Shown here: positions 24,483-32,641 of the stretch, one piece after another
How the letters are laid out: each line of letters opens with the position of its first letter
How positions within the stretch are numbered: position 1 is the first letter of the stretch
Assembly: GCF_003710085.1 (NCBI RefSeq)
Contig: NZ_CP033324.1
Coordinates: 3,907,501 to 3,971,500 of the forward strand
DNA from: Nocardioides pantholopis
GTDB taxonomy: Bacteria > Actinomycetota > Actinomycetes > Propionibacteriales > Nocardioidaceae
Direction: 5' to 3'
DNA length: 64,000 nt
Notes under the pieces: generated by a model
What the model was told of the DNA's origin: nothing
Databases searched by the model: none
Seen by the model: the letters and a program-made list of their open reading frames with translations, nothing else
Position numbers and translations under genes: made by a program

Positions 24483-24615
24483 GGTCAGCGGTGAGCTGGC
24501 CACCCTCTGCCGAGGTCAGCGGTGAGCTGGCCACCCTTTGCCGCCGAGAAACGGTGGCAGGCTCACCGCCAAGCCCCGAACCCCCTGACAAACGGTGGCA
24601 GGCTCACCGCTGACC
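24483..24615. repeat. 31-bp repeat cluster, two direct and two inverted copies
   Basis: Two direct 31-bp copies begin at 24483 and 24514 and share GGTCAGCGGTGAGCTGGCCA; they differ at two positions. Two copies in the opposite orientation (24549-24575 and 24590-24615; ACGGTGGCAGGCTCACCGC) follow. The cluster can fold into a long cruciform. It fills most of the 262-nt gap between the amino-acid ATPase stop (24669) and the small membrane protein start (24406). No coding frame fits it. Confidence 0.8.
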
Positions 24616-24668
24616 CCAGCCCGAGCCCGCTGACCCCAGCCCCAGCCACCCGGGCCCCACCCGAGAAC

Positions 24669-25406
24669 TCAGAGCACCCGCCGCAGGAACTGCCGGGTCC
24701 GCTCCTCGCGCGGGTCGGTGAAGATCTGCTCGGGCGGGCCCTGCTCGAGGATCCGGCCCTGGTGCAGGAAGCAGACGGTGGTGGCGACCTCGCGGGCGAA
24801 GCCCATCTCGTGGGTGGCGACCACCATCGTGGTGCCGGCGACGGCCTCGGCGCGCACGATCTCCAGCACCTCGCCGACCAGCTCCGGGTCGAGGGCGGCG
24901 GTGATCTCGTCGAGCAGCAGCAGCTCCGGGCCGGTGCACAGCGCCCGGACCAGAGCCACGCGCTGCTGCTGGCCGCCGGAGAGCCGGTCGGGGTGCTTGC
25001 GGGCCTGGTCGGCCAGCCCGAAGCGGTCCAGCAGCGCGAGCGCCTGCTCCTCGGCCGCCCGGCGGGGTACGCCGTGGACCCGCTGCGGGGCGAGCGTGCA
25101 GTTGTCGAGCACCGACAGGTGCGGGAACAGGTTGTAGGCCTGGAAGACCATCCCGATCCGCTGCCGCACCGACCGCGGGTCGATGCGGGGGTCGGAGATC
25201 TCCTCGCCGTCGAGGCGGATCACGCCGTCGTCGATGTCCTCCAGCAGGTTCAGGCAGCGCAGCAGCGTCGACTTGCCGGACCCCGAGGACCCGATCAGGC
25301 ACACCACGTCGTGGGGCTGCACCGCCAGCGACACGTCGTCGAGCACGACCCGCTCGCCGTAGCACTTGCGCAGCCCGGTGACCTCGAGCAGCGGGGCGGC
25401 GCTCAC
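24669..25406 (-). CDS. polar amino-acid ABC transporter ATP-binding protein
   Basis: A 245-residue ATPase of the GlnQ/HisP group. Walker A GSSGSGKSTLLRCLN near residue 37, Q-loop VFQAYNLFPHLSVLDN, signature LSGGQQQRVALVRAL and Walker B LLLLDEITAALDPELVGEVL are intact. The LLRCLNLLE and DNCTLAPQRV wording is typical of polar amino-acid importers. The start overlaps the permease stop. It energises uptake together with the permease and binding lipoprotein encoded upstream; the operon order is binding protein, permease, ATPase. Confidence 0.95.
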   Translation of the reverse strand: MSAAPLLEVTGLRKCYGERVVLDDVSLAVQPHDVVCLIGSSGSGKSTLLRCLNLLEDIDDGVIRLDGEEISDPRIDPRSVRQRIGMVFQAYNLFPHLSVLDNCTLAPQRVHGVPRRAAEEQALALLDRFGLADQARKHPDRLSGGQQQRVALVRALCTGPELLLLDEITAALDPELVGEVLEIVRAEAVAGTTMVVATHEMGFAREVATTVCFLHQGRILEQGPPEQIFTDPREERTRQFLRRVL

Positions 25407-26254
25407 AGCGCCCCCGCCCGCTCGCGCTCGAGGGCCCGCCGGCCCAGCCAGTCGGTCGCGCGGGCCATCGGGATCGTCAGCGCCACGAAGAACAGCGACA
25501 CCACGACGTACGGCGTGTAGTTGAAGTTGTACGCCGTGTAGTCGCGCGCCGCGAAGACCGCGTCGAAGACCGCGACGGCGGAGACCAGCGAGGTGTCCTT
25601 CTGCAGGGACACGAAGTCGTTGAGCAGCGGTGGCCCGACCCGGCGCACGGCCTGCGGCACCACCACGAACCGCAGCGTCTGGCCCCGGCTCAGCGCGAGC
25701 GCGGAGGCGCTGTTGACCTGCGAGGGGTGGATGGAGTCGATCCCGGCCCGGAACACCTCCGCGACGTACGCGCCGTAGGAGAGCACCAGCGCCACGCCGG
25801 CCCAGAAGAAGCCGCTGTTCGGCATCCCCTGCAGCTGCAGGGCCGGCATCCCGAAGCCGAGCATCAGCACCAGCAGCAGCGTCGGCACGCCGCGGAACAG
25901 ATCCACGTAGACCACGGCGAGCAGCCGCACCGGCGCCAGCAGCGGGCTGCGGCTGCCGCGCGCGAGCGCGACCGCCAGCCCGACCACGAGGATCAGCACC
26001 TCGCAGATCAGGAACAGCCGGACGTTGAGCCAGAACCCGCCCAGGATGGCGGGGAACGACGCCTTGGCGTGCTCCCAGGCGAAGAACGTCTCGGTGAACC
26101 GGTCCCAGCCCGGGGAGCTGACCACCCCGGCGGCCAGCAGCCCGAAGACCACCACGACCGCCGCGGTCGCGAGCAGCGTGGACCGGCGCCGCATCGAGCG
26201 CCGGACCTGCTGGCGCTCGAGCTCCCGGGGGCTAGGCGTCCAGGCCCCGCTCAC
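25403..26254 (-). CDS. polar amino-acid ABC transporter permease
   Basis: A 283-residue permease of the HisM/GlnP family starting at GTG 26254. After a cytoplasmic N-terminus it has about five membrane helices, the first near residues 27-50. The EAA loop that contacts the ATPase is seen around residue 185 (GIDSIHPSQVNSASALALSRGQ followed by a VVVPQAVRRVGPPLLNDF segment, split here). RGVPTLLLVLML is the family hallmark. With no second permease gene, it should act as a homodimer. It overlaps the ATPase start by GTGA-type coupling and begins 16 nt after the binding-protein stop. Confidence 0.94.
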   Translation of the reverse strand: MSGAWTPSPRELERQQVRRSMRRRSTLLATAAVVVVFGLLAAGVVSSPGWDRFTETFFAWEHAKASFPAILGGFWLNVRLFLICEVLILVVGLAVALARGSRSPLLAPVRLLAVVYVDLFRGVPTLLLVLMLGFGMPALQLQGMPNSGFFWAGVALVLSYGAYVAEVFRAGIDSIHPSQVNSASALALSRGQTLRFVVVPQAVRRVGPPLLNDFVSLQKDTSLVSAVAVFDAVFAARDYTAYNFNYTPYVVVSLFFVALTIPMARATDWLGRRALERERAGAL

Positions 26255-26270
26255 GCGAGGTCACGGAGGA

Positions 26271-27152
26271 TCACGAGAGCTCCGGCACGTCCACGACGTC
26301 GGAGAGCCACTCCTGCTCGATCTCGGCCAGGGTGCCGTCGTCGCGCATCTCGGCCAGCGCGGCGTTGACGCACGGGACCAGGTCGCTGCCCTTCTCGAAC
26401 AGCATCCCGAACTCCTCCTGCTCGCCGGTCTCCGGCTGGAACTGCCCGACGATCGCGCTGCCCTCGATCTCGACCGAGGAGATGTAGAAGGCCGTGGGCA
26501 GGTCGGCGAGGATCGCGTCGACCTGGCCGTTGAGGAGCGCCTGCTTGGCGGCGTTGGTGTCCTCGAAGACCAGCGGCTCGGTGGCCGGCTTGATGACGTC
26601 GCGGATCGCGGTCAGCGACGTGGTGCCGGTCTGGGCGCCGAGCTTGAGGTCGGTGAGCGCGGCGATGTCCGCGACCTCCACGCCGCCCTCGAGGGTGATC
26701 ACGGCCTGCGCGGCGGAGTAGTAGCCGTCGGAGAAGTCCACGACCTTCGCGCGCTCGGGGGTGATCGAGATCTGGTTGATGTCGAAGTCGAAGTTCTTCG
26801 CGCCGGGCTTGTAGACGCTGTTGAACGGGACGGTCACCCACTCGACCTCGTCCTCGGCGAAGCCGAGCCGCTCGGCCACGGCGTACGCCACCGCCGACTC
26901 GTAGCCCTCGCCGTTGGTCGGGTCGTCGTCCACGAACCACGGCTCGTACGCCGGGGAGTCGGTGCCGATGCTGAGCCGGCCCTCGGTGCGGAAGGCCGCC
27001 GACTCGGCGCACTCGGCAGCGGTCTGGCTCGTCTCGCCGGAGCCCGGGCTCTTCTCGTCGGCGGCGTCCGACTCCTCGTCCGCGGGGGCGCAGCCCGTCA
27101 CGGCGAGGGCGAGCAGGGCGGGGGCGGCGAGGGCGGTACGACGCAGGCGCAT
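26271..27152 (-). CDS. amino-acid ABC transporter substrate-binding lipoprotein
   Basis: A 293-residue binding protein. The signal peptide MRLRRTALAAPALLALAVTG ends in a lipobox cysteine (LAVTGC) near residue 21, followed by an acidic linker. The mature part has the SBP_bac_3 fold: RLSIGTDSPAYEPWF, GYESAVAYAVAERLG, DFDINQISITPERAKVVDFS and GAQTGTTSLTAI. The last phrases are typical of glutamine/arginine/cystine-type binders. Ligand contacts cannot be read reliably, but the acidic pocket around DFDINQ suggests a cationic or polar amino acid. First gene of the importer operon; divergent from the C-S lyase-like aminotransferase, which may hint at a sulfur amino acid. Confidence 0.93.
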   Translation of the reverse strand: MRLRRTALAAPALLALAVTGCAPADEESDAADEKSPGSGETSQTAAECAESAAFRTEGRLSIGTDSPAYEPWFVDDDPTNGEGYESAVAYAVAERLGFAEDEVEWVTVPFNSVYKPGAKNFDFDINQISITPERAKVVDFSDGYYSAAQAVITLEGGVEVADIAALTDLKLGAQTGTTSLTAIRDVIKPATEPLVFEDTNAAKQALLNGQVDAILADLPTAFYISSVEIEGSAIVGQFQPETGEQEEFGMLFEKGSDLVPCVNAALAEMRDDGTLAEIEQEWLSDVVDVPELS

Positions 27153-27263
27153 GGACGGAATCGTAGGGGCGGGCGGGCACACCCGCGCACCTCGTCCGCG
27201 GCGCGGTCACGCGACGGGTGGAACGCCGGGATCCGCGGAGGTACGGCGGGCTAGCGTGGCCCG

Positions 27264-28436
27264 ATGACTGCGAGCGAGACCCTGCTGCGCGACCTGTCCG
27301 ACGACGAGGCCCGGGCGGCGCTGCCGCTGAAGTGGGGCTCCACGTCGCCGGACGTGCTGCCGGCCTGGGTCGCCGAGATGGACTACGCCGTGGCGGAGCC
27401 GGTGCGCGACGCGGTCTGCGCCGCGGTGCTGGCCAGCCACACCGGCTATCCGGCCCTCGACGCCGGCGGCGCGCTCGGGACGGCGTACGCCGGGTTCGCC
27501 GAGCGGCGCTTCGGCCAGCGCATCGACCCCGCGCTGGTGCTGCCGGTCGTCGACGTGACCGCGGGGATCCGGCTGGTCCTCGACGTGCTGTGCGACCCGG
27601 CACCGGTCGTGGTGCCGCTGCCGGCGTACCCGCCCCAGCTCGCGGTGGTCGGCATCACCGGCCGCGAGCGCTGGGACCTGCCGGTCTCCCCGGACGCGGA
27701 GCGGGCCGGGATCGACCTCGACCGGCTCGATGCGCTGCTCGCCGCCGGCGCGCGGACGGTGCTGCTCACCCAGCCGCACAACCCGTGCGGGCACGTCTAC
27801 ACCCGCACCGAGCTGGAGGGCGTGCGCGACCTGGTGCTCCGCCACGGCGCCCGGGTGATCAGCGACGAGATCCACGCCCCGCTGGTGCTGCCCGGCGCGA
27901 CGCACGTGCCCTACCTCTCGCTGCCCGGGACCGCCGAGCACGCGGTGGCGCTGGTCTCGGCCTCCAAGGCGTTCAACGTCGCCGGGCTGCGCTGCGCCCA
28001 GGTCCTCTGCGCCGACCCGGCCACGCACCGGCGCCTGGCCGGTGCCCCCGAGGTCCGCAACGACTCGTGGTCACCGCTGGGCGTGGTCGGCGCGATCGCG
28101 GCGTACCGCCACGGCGACGCGTGGCTGGACGCGCTGCTGGCCCGGCTGGACGACCAGCGCGCGCTGCTCGGCGAGCTGCTCGCGACCGAGCTGCCGCAGG
28201 CCCGGTGGCGGCGGCCGGAGGCGACCTACCTGGCCTGGCTGGACCTGCGCGGGTACGGCGTGGACGACCCGACCGGGCCGGCGCTGCGCCACGGGGTCCG
28301 GCTCTCGCCGGGCACCGACTACCACCCGGGGCTGCCCGGGCACCTGCGGCTCAACTTCGCCACCAGTCCCGAGCGGCTCACCGAGGCGGTACGCCGGCTC
28401 GCGGTCAGCCTCGGGAGCGGGTCTGGGCCGCGATGA
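27264..28436 (+). CDS. MalY/PatB-type PLP aminotransferase (cystathionine beta-lyase-like)
   Basis: A 390-residue fold-type I PLP enzyme of the MalY/PatB group. LKWGSTSPDVLPAWVAEMDY is the family N-terminus (KW...P-D-V-LP-WVAEMD). The PLP-contacting QPHNPCGHVYT and ISDEIHAPLVLPG precede the Schiff-base lysine in SASKAFNVAGLR near residue 235. Members cleave C-S bonds of cystathionine or related thioethers. It faces away from an amino-acid importer, so the importer may supply its substrate. Its last 32 nt overlap the 3' end of the opposite glycosidase gene. Confidence 0.93.
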   Translation: MTASETLLRDLSDDEARAALPLKWGSTSPDVLPAWVAEMDYAVAEPVRDAVCAAVLASHTGYPALDAGGALGTAYAGFAERRFGQRIDPALVLPVVDVTAGIRLVLDVLCDPAPVVVPLPAYPPQLAVVGITGRERWDLPVSPDAERAGIDLDRLDALLAAGARTVLLTQPHNPCGHVYTRTELEGVRDLVLRHGARVISDEIHAPLVLPGATHVPYLSLPGTAEHAVALVSASKAFNVAGLRCAQVLCADPATHRRLAGAPEVRNDSWSPLGVVGAIAAYRHGDAWLDALLARLDDQRALLGELLATELPQARWRRPEATYLAWLDLRGYGVDDPTGPALRHGVRLSPGTDYHPGLPGHLRLNFATSPERLTEAVRRLAVSLGSGSGPR

Positions 28437-29733
28437 GCTCGGCGTACCAGTCGAAGGAGCGCTTCGGGGTCCGCTCCTGGGTCTCGTAGTCGACGTGCAC
28501 GAGCCCGTAGCGCAGCGACAGGCCGGCGCTCCACTCGAAGTTGTCCAGCAGCGACCAGGCGTAGTAGCCGCGCACGTCGACCCCGCGCTGGGCCGCCGCG
28601 GCCACCGCCTCGAGGTGGGCGTGCAGGTAGTCGATGCGGTCCTGGTCGTCGACCTCGCCGTGCTCGTCGGGGCCGGTGCCGTAGGCGGCGCCGTTCTCGG
28701 TGATGAGGATCGGTGGCAGCGCCGCGCGGAAGCGGGCCCGGAGCATGATCAGCCACTCGCGCAGCGCCTCGGGGACGATCGCCCAGCCGCTGTCGGTGGC
28801 CGGGAAGCCCAGCAGCTCACGGAAGTCGAACGGGATCGGTGAGTCCTCCGCCGACGCCCCGACCTTCAGCGGGCTGTAGTAGTTGACGCCGTAGAAGTCC
28901 AGGGGCTGCCGGATCGTCACGAGGTCGCCGTCGCGCACGACGTCCTCCAGCAGCGGCGCCAGGTCGACCGGGTAGCGGCCCAGCAGCATCGACTCCAGGA
29001 AGAGGCCGTTCCACAGCGCGTCGAAGAGCTTGGACGCCCCGACGTCGGCGGGGTCGTCGCTGGCCGGCCAGATCGGCGCGTGGTTGTTGGCGCACCCGAC
29101 GCTGGTCGCCCCAGCGGCGCGCAGCGCCATCGCGGCGCGGCCGTGCGCGAGCAGGAGGTGGTGGGCGGCCGGCAGGGCGTCGAAGACCAGGTGCTTGCCG
29201 GGCGCGTGCATGCCCAGCCCGTAGCCCATGAACGTCGCCACGTTCGGCTCGTTGACAGGCACCCAGTGCTCGACCCGGTCGGCGTAGCGCTCGCCGACGA
29301 TCGCGGCGTACTCGGCGAACCGGTCGATCGTGGCCCGGTTCAGCCAGCCGCCGTCGTCCTCGAGGGCCTGCGGGAGGTCCCAGTGGTAGAGCGTCGCCAT
29401 CGGCTGCACGTCGTTCTCGAGCAGCGTGTCGATCAGGCGGTCGTAGAAGTCCAGGCCCCGGGCGTTCGGAGTGCCGGAGCCGCTCGGCTGGATCCGGGGC
29501 CAGGCGATCGAGAAGCGGTAGCCGCCGACCCCGAGCCGCCTCATCAACGCGACGTCCTCGGGATAGCGGTGGTAGTGGTCACAGGCCGGCTCGCCGCTGG
29601 TGCCGTCGGCGATCCGGCCGGGTTGGGCGGCGAAGGTGTCCCAGATGCTCGGCCCGCGGCCGTCCTCGCGGGTGGCGCCCTCCACCTGGTAGGCCGCGGT
29701 GCTCACGCCGAACCGGAAGCCGGGCGGCAGCAT
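28405..29733 (-). CDS. family GH1 beta-glucosidase
   Basis: A 442-residue glycoside hydrolase family 1 enzyme. LPPGFRFGVSTAAYQVEGA is the canonical N-terminus. The acid/base glutamate lies in VPVNEPNVA (near residue 160) and the nucleophile in ILITENGAAYG (near residue 345). YAWSLLDNFEWSAG completes the aglycone region. There is no signal peptide, so it works in the cytoplasm on imported beta-glucosides. An in-frame GTG at 29757 would add eight residues and leave only 9 nt to the divergent pirin start, so I prefer ATG 29733. No PTS or sugar transporter is adjacent. Confidence 0.94.
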   Translation of the reverse strand: MLPPGFRFGVSTAAYQVEGATREDGRGPSIWDTFAAQPGRIADGTSGEPACDHYHRYPEDVALMRRLGVGGYRFSIAWPRIQPSGSGTPNARGLDFYDRLIDTLLENDVQPMATLYHWDLPQALEDDGGWLNRATIDRFAEYAAIVGERYADRVEHWVPVNEPNVATFMGYGLGMHAPGKHLVFDALPAAHHLLLAHGRAAMALRAAGATSVGCANNHAPIWPASDDPADVGASKLFDALWNGLFLESMLLGRYPVDLAPLLEDVVRDGDLVTIRQPLDFYGVNYYSPLKVGASAEDSPIPFDFRELLGFPATDSGWAIVPEALREWLIMLRARFRAALPPILITENGAAYGTGPDEHGEVDDQDRIDYLHAHLEAVAAAAQRGVDVRGYYAWSLLDNFEWSAGLSLRYGLVHVDYETQERTPKRSFDWYAELIAAQTRSRG

Positions 29734-29766
29734 GGGCAGCGGGCGGTCAGGGGGCACGGCACAATC

Positions 29767-30447
29767 ATGGCCGTGACAGTCCAGATCCGTCGAAGTTCGA
29801 CCCGTTTCCCCCAGCGGGAGCCCGGTCGGCTCACCCAGCACTCGTTCTCGTTCGGCGCGGCGTACGACCCCGACCGGTTGCGGCTGGGCCCGATGGTCTG
29901 CCACGACGACCACCTGCTGTCCCAGGGGTCGGGCTTCCCCTCCCACCGGCACTCGGGCCTCGAGATCGTCACCTGGGTGGTCTCCGGCGCGCTGGAGCAC
30001 AGCGACGCCACTGGCAGCACGGTCCTCCGCCCGGGATCGGTGGCGGTGCTGTCCACCGGCGCGGGCGTCGAGCACGCCGAGATCGCGGCCGCGCCGCAGA
30101 CCCGGTTCATCCAGGTCTGGCTGACCGCCCCCGACGACGCCGCGGCGGAGCCGTCGTACCGGGTCACCCCGGTGGCCGCCGCCCCCGGCTCCGGGCTGGT
30201 CACGGCCGCCCGGCCGCGGCCCGACGCGGCGTTCGCGGTCGCCAGGCTGCGGGCCGGTGAGTCGGTGACGCTGCCGGCCGGCGCGCTGCAGCACGTCTTC
30301 GTCGCCACCGGAGCCCTGGGCCGCTCGTCGCTGGCCGAGCCGCTCGCCGCCGGCGACGCGTTCGTGTTCACCGACGAGCCCGAGCACACGCTCACCGCGA
30401 CCGTCCCCGCCGAGCTGCTGGTCTGGTCCTTCGACGCCCAGGCCTGA
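29767..30447 (+). CDS. pirin family protein
   Basis: A 226-residue bicupin. The metal-binding pattern FPSHRHSGLEIVTWVVSGALEH (His, His, Glu; shown in part) lies near residue 55 and matches the pirin iron site. LTQHSFSFGAAYDPDRLRLGPM is the family N-terminus. The second cupin (residues about 140-226) lacks metal ligands, as usual. Pirins act as quercetinases or redox-sensing transcription cofactors. It starts close to the divergent glycosidase gene and is followed after 7 nt by a VanZ gene on the same strand. Confidence 0.92.
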   Translation: MAVTVQIRRSSTRFPQREPGRLTQHSFSFGAAYDPDRLRLGPMVCHDDHLLSQGSGFPSHRHSGLEIVTWVVSGALEHSDATGSTVLRPGSVAVLSTGAGVEHAEIAAAPQTRFIQVWLTAPDDAAAEPSYRVTPVAAAPGSGLVTAARPRPDAAFAVARLRAGESVTLPAGALQHVFVATGALGRSSLAEPLAAGDAFVFTDEPEHTLTATVPAELLVWSFDAQA

Positions 30448-30454
30448 GTGGGTC

Positions 30455-31036
30455 GTGCCCGACCAGATCCCGACCCTCCCCGTGCTCGTCCCCCTCACCG
30501 CGGCGGCCATCGCCGTCGCGGTCTGGTGGTTGCACGGACGTGGCCGCCTGACCGCTGCGCGCGCGGCGGTCGGCGTCGCCGTCTGCTGCTACGGCGCCGC
30601 GGTCCTGGGGCACGTCCTGCTGCCCTTCCCCATCGACACGAGCGACTCCGGGCCGTGGCGGGTCTGGCTGCACCTGACGCCGTTCGTCGACGTCGCCGAG
30701 GACCCGATCGGGATCATCCTCAACATCGCCCTGTTCGTGCCGCTCGGCCTGCTCCTCCCGCTCGTCGCCCGCGTCGGGTCGGCGCGCCGCGCCCTGGCCT
30801 GGGGTCTCGTGGTCAGCCTGGTCATCGAGACGGTGCAGCTCGCCGCAGCGCTCACGGTGAGCCCCGGTCGGATCGCCGACGTCGACGACCTGATCGGCAA
30901 CACACTCGGCGCCGTGCTCGGCTACGCGACCTTCCGGCTCCTGGTGCGGATCCCCGGCGTGGGCCGGCTCGCCGCCCGCGCCGCGTGGGCGCCCGCCCCT
31001 GACCCCGCTCGACCGACCGCGGCGCCGGCGCGGTGA
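30455..31036 (+). CDS. VanZ family membrane protein
   Basis: A 193-residue membrane protein starting at GTG 30455, 7 nt after pirin. It has about five hydrophobic helices and the VanZ signatures HVLLPFPIDT, WLHLTPFVDVAEDPIGIILNIALF (split by a loop) and VIETVQL plus DVDDLIGNTLGAVLGY. VanZ proteins confer low-level teicoplanin resistance in enterococci, but most actinobacterial members are chromosomal and of unknown role. The alanine/proline-rich tail is unstructured. No other van genes are nearby. Confidence 0.88.
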   Translation: MPDQIPTLPVLVPLTAAAIAVAVWWLHGRGRLTAARAAVGVAVCCYGAAVLGHVLLPFPIDTSDSGPWRVWLHLTPFVDVAEDPIGIILNIALFVPLGLLLPLVARVGSARRALAWGLVVSLVIETVQLAAALTVSPGRIADVDDLIGNTLGAVLGYATFRLLVRIPGVGRLAARAAWAPAPDPARPTAAPAR

Positions 31037-31039
31037 CGC

Positions 31040-31055
31040 CCGGGCCTCGGCCCGG
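31040..31055. terminator. short GC hairpin between convergent VanZ and GNAT genes
   Basis: CCGGGC (31040-31045) pairs with GCCCGG (31050-31055) around a CTCG tetraloop. It starts 3 nt after the VanZ stop and lies before the GNAT stop at 31071, so it could end both transcripts. The stem is short and there is no U tract. Confidence 0.4.
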
Positions 31056-31070
31056 TGCCCGGACGCCGGC

Positions 31071-31547
31071 TCAGGTCGCGGGCTCGAGCCGCAGCGTCAT
31101 GAAGGTGCTGTACGGGCTGAACCGGTAGTCGGCGAACGGCGCGCACTCGACGAACCCCGCCTCGGCGTACAGCGCCCGGGCCGGGGCGAAGGCCGCCATC
31201 GAGCCGGTCTCCAGGCTCAGCCGGGTCAGCCCGCGGGCCCGCGCGAGTCCGACGAGGTGGGCGAGCACCCGGCGGGCGTGCCCCTCGCCCCGGTGCTCCG
31301 CCGCGGTGTGCATCGACTTCAGCTCGCCGTGCCCGTGCTCCAGCTCCTTCAGCGCGCCGACGCCGACCAGCACGCCGTCCACCCGGGCGGAGCAGAACGT
31401 GATCCCCGGACCGAGCAGTCCGGTCAGGTCCAGGGCGTGCACGTCCTCGGGCGGGCTGTGCTGCGCGGCGAAGGCCAGGTGCCGCTCCAGCAGCGCGACC
31501 ACGTCGGGGCGGCGGGGGTCGTCGCGCACGACGATCGATGCGGGCAC
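31071..31547 (-). CDS. GNAT family N-acetyltransferase
   Basis: A 158-residue acetyltransferase when started at GTG 31547 (MPASIVVRDD), the normal size for a single GNAT domain; the frame stays open to 31685 but that part overlaps the divergent sigma gene. The acetyl-CoA loop is in ELKSMHTAAEHRGEGHARRVLAHL (R-G-x-G-x-A, split) near residue 90, and LETGSMAAFAPARALYAEAGFVECAPF is the C-terminal strand region typical of the PA4866/YesJ-like set. The substrate is unknown. Convergent with VanZ. Confidence 0.87.
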   Translation of the reverse strand: MPASIVVRDDPRRPDVVALLERHLAFAAQHSPPEDVHALDLTGLLGPGITFCSARVDGVLVGVGALKELEHGHGELKSMHTAAEHRGEGHARRVLAHLVGLARARGLTRLSLETGSMAAFAPARALYAEAGFVECAPFADYRFSPYSTFMTLRLEPAT

Positions 31548-31630
31548 GACCGCATCCTCCCAGCACCGATGAGTTATCACCTCGACGCCGGTCTCCAGAG
31601 GGTTCAGACTGACGAGAACGGAGACGGCCG

Positions 31631-32641
31631 ATGAGCGGACGGGTGACCGACGTGCAGGCAACCGAGCTGGATGACTTCCAAGCACTCACCGCGCGCTACC
31701 AGCGCGAGCTGCTGGCGCACTGCTACCGGATGAGCGGCTCGGTCCACGAGGCCGAGGACCTCGTCCAGGAGACGTTCCTGCGGGCCTGGAAGGCCTCGGC
31801 CGACTTCCAGGGACGCTCCTCGGTCCGGACCTGGCTCTACCGGATCGCCACGAACGTGTGCCTGACCAACCTCGAGGGCCGGCCCCGGCGTCCGCTGCCC
31901 GCGGCGCTGGGCACCCCCGACCAGATGGGCGGCGACGGCCTCGAGCAGGACCACGAGGTGGCCTGGCTGCAGCCGGTCCCGGACGCGGCGGTGCAGGTGG
32001 CCGAGCGGGACTCGATCCGGCTGGCGTTCGTCGCGGCCCTCCAGCACCTGCCCGCGCGCCAGCGGGCCGTGCTGATCCTGCGCGACGTGCTCCGCTGGTC
32101 GGCGGCCGAGGTCGCGGAGGCGCTCGACACCACCACCGCAGCGGTCAACTCCGCGCTGCAGCGCGCGCACGCCCAGCTCCGGGACCGGCGCCTGACCGAG
32201 GAGTCGGTCGAGCCCGACCTCAACCAGGCCCAGCAGCAGCTCCTCGACCGGTACGTCGACGCGTTCTGGCGCAAGGACATCGACACGATCGTCAGCCTGC
32301 TGACCAGCGAGGCCGTCTGGGAGATGCCGCCGTTCCTCAACTGGTACGTCGGACGCGAGAGCATCGGGTCGCTGATCGCCAAGAACTGCCCCGGCGACTG
32401 CAACGACATGCCGATGCTGCAGACCTCCGCCAACGGCCAGCCGGCGTTCGGTCTCTACATGCGCACCGGCGACGGCGACTTCACGCCGTTCCAGCTCCAG
32501 GTCCTCGACCTGGCCCCGGACGGGGTCCGGCACGTGCGGGCGTTCTTCGACACCTCGCTGTTCGCCCGGTTCGGGCTGCCGGACCGGCTGCCGGCCGGCC
32601 ACCGCCCGGGCGATCATCCGCTGAGCCTGGTCCCCCAGTGA
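31631..32641 (+). CDS. ECF-type RNA polymerase sigma factor with SnoaL C-terminal domain (TIGR02960-like)
   Basis: A 336-residue extracytoplasmic-function sigma factor with an extra domain. Region 2 is seen in LLAHCYRMSGSVHEAEDLVQ and FLRAWKASADF, and region 4 in LPARQRAVLILRDVLRWSAAEVAEAL near residues 138-165. From about residue 200 a SnoaL/NTF2-like domain begins (LLDRYVDAFWRKDIDTIVSLL). Such fused domains tune sigma activity without a classical anti-sigma factor. The stop overlaps the next gene (GTGA). In related actinobacteria this family is SigG/SigJ-like and responds to stress, which is only a family inference. Confidence 0.93.
   Translation: MSGRVTDVQATELDDFQALTARYQRELLAHCYRMSGSVHEAEDLVQETFLRAWKASADFQGRSSVRTWLYRIATNVCLTNLEGRPRRPLPAALGTPDQMGGDGLEQDHEVAWLQPVPDAAVQVAERDSIRLAFVAALQHLPARQRAVLILRDVLRWSAAEVAEALDTTTAAVNSALQRAHAQLRDRRLTEESVEPDLNQAQQQLLDRYVDAFWRKDIDTIVSLLTSEAVWEMPPFLNWYVGRESIGSLIAKNCPGDCNDMPMLQTSANGQPAFGLYMRTGDGDFTPFQLQVLDLAPDGVRHVRAFFDTSLFARFGLPDRLPAGHRPGDHPLSLVPQ

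Noticed and set aside
24111..24503. 130-codon minus-strand frame over the small membrane protein
   Set aside because: Arginine/glycine/proline-rich, typical of a shadow frame; the other phase gives regular hydrophobic helices.
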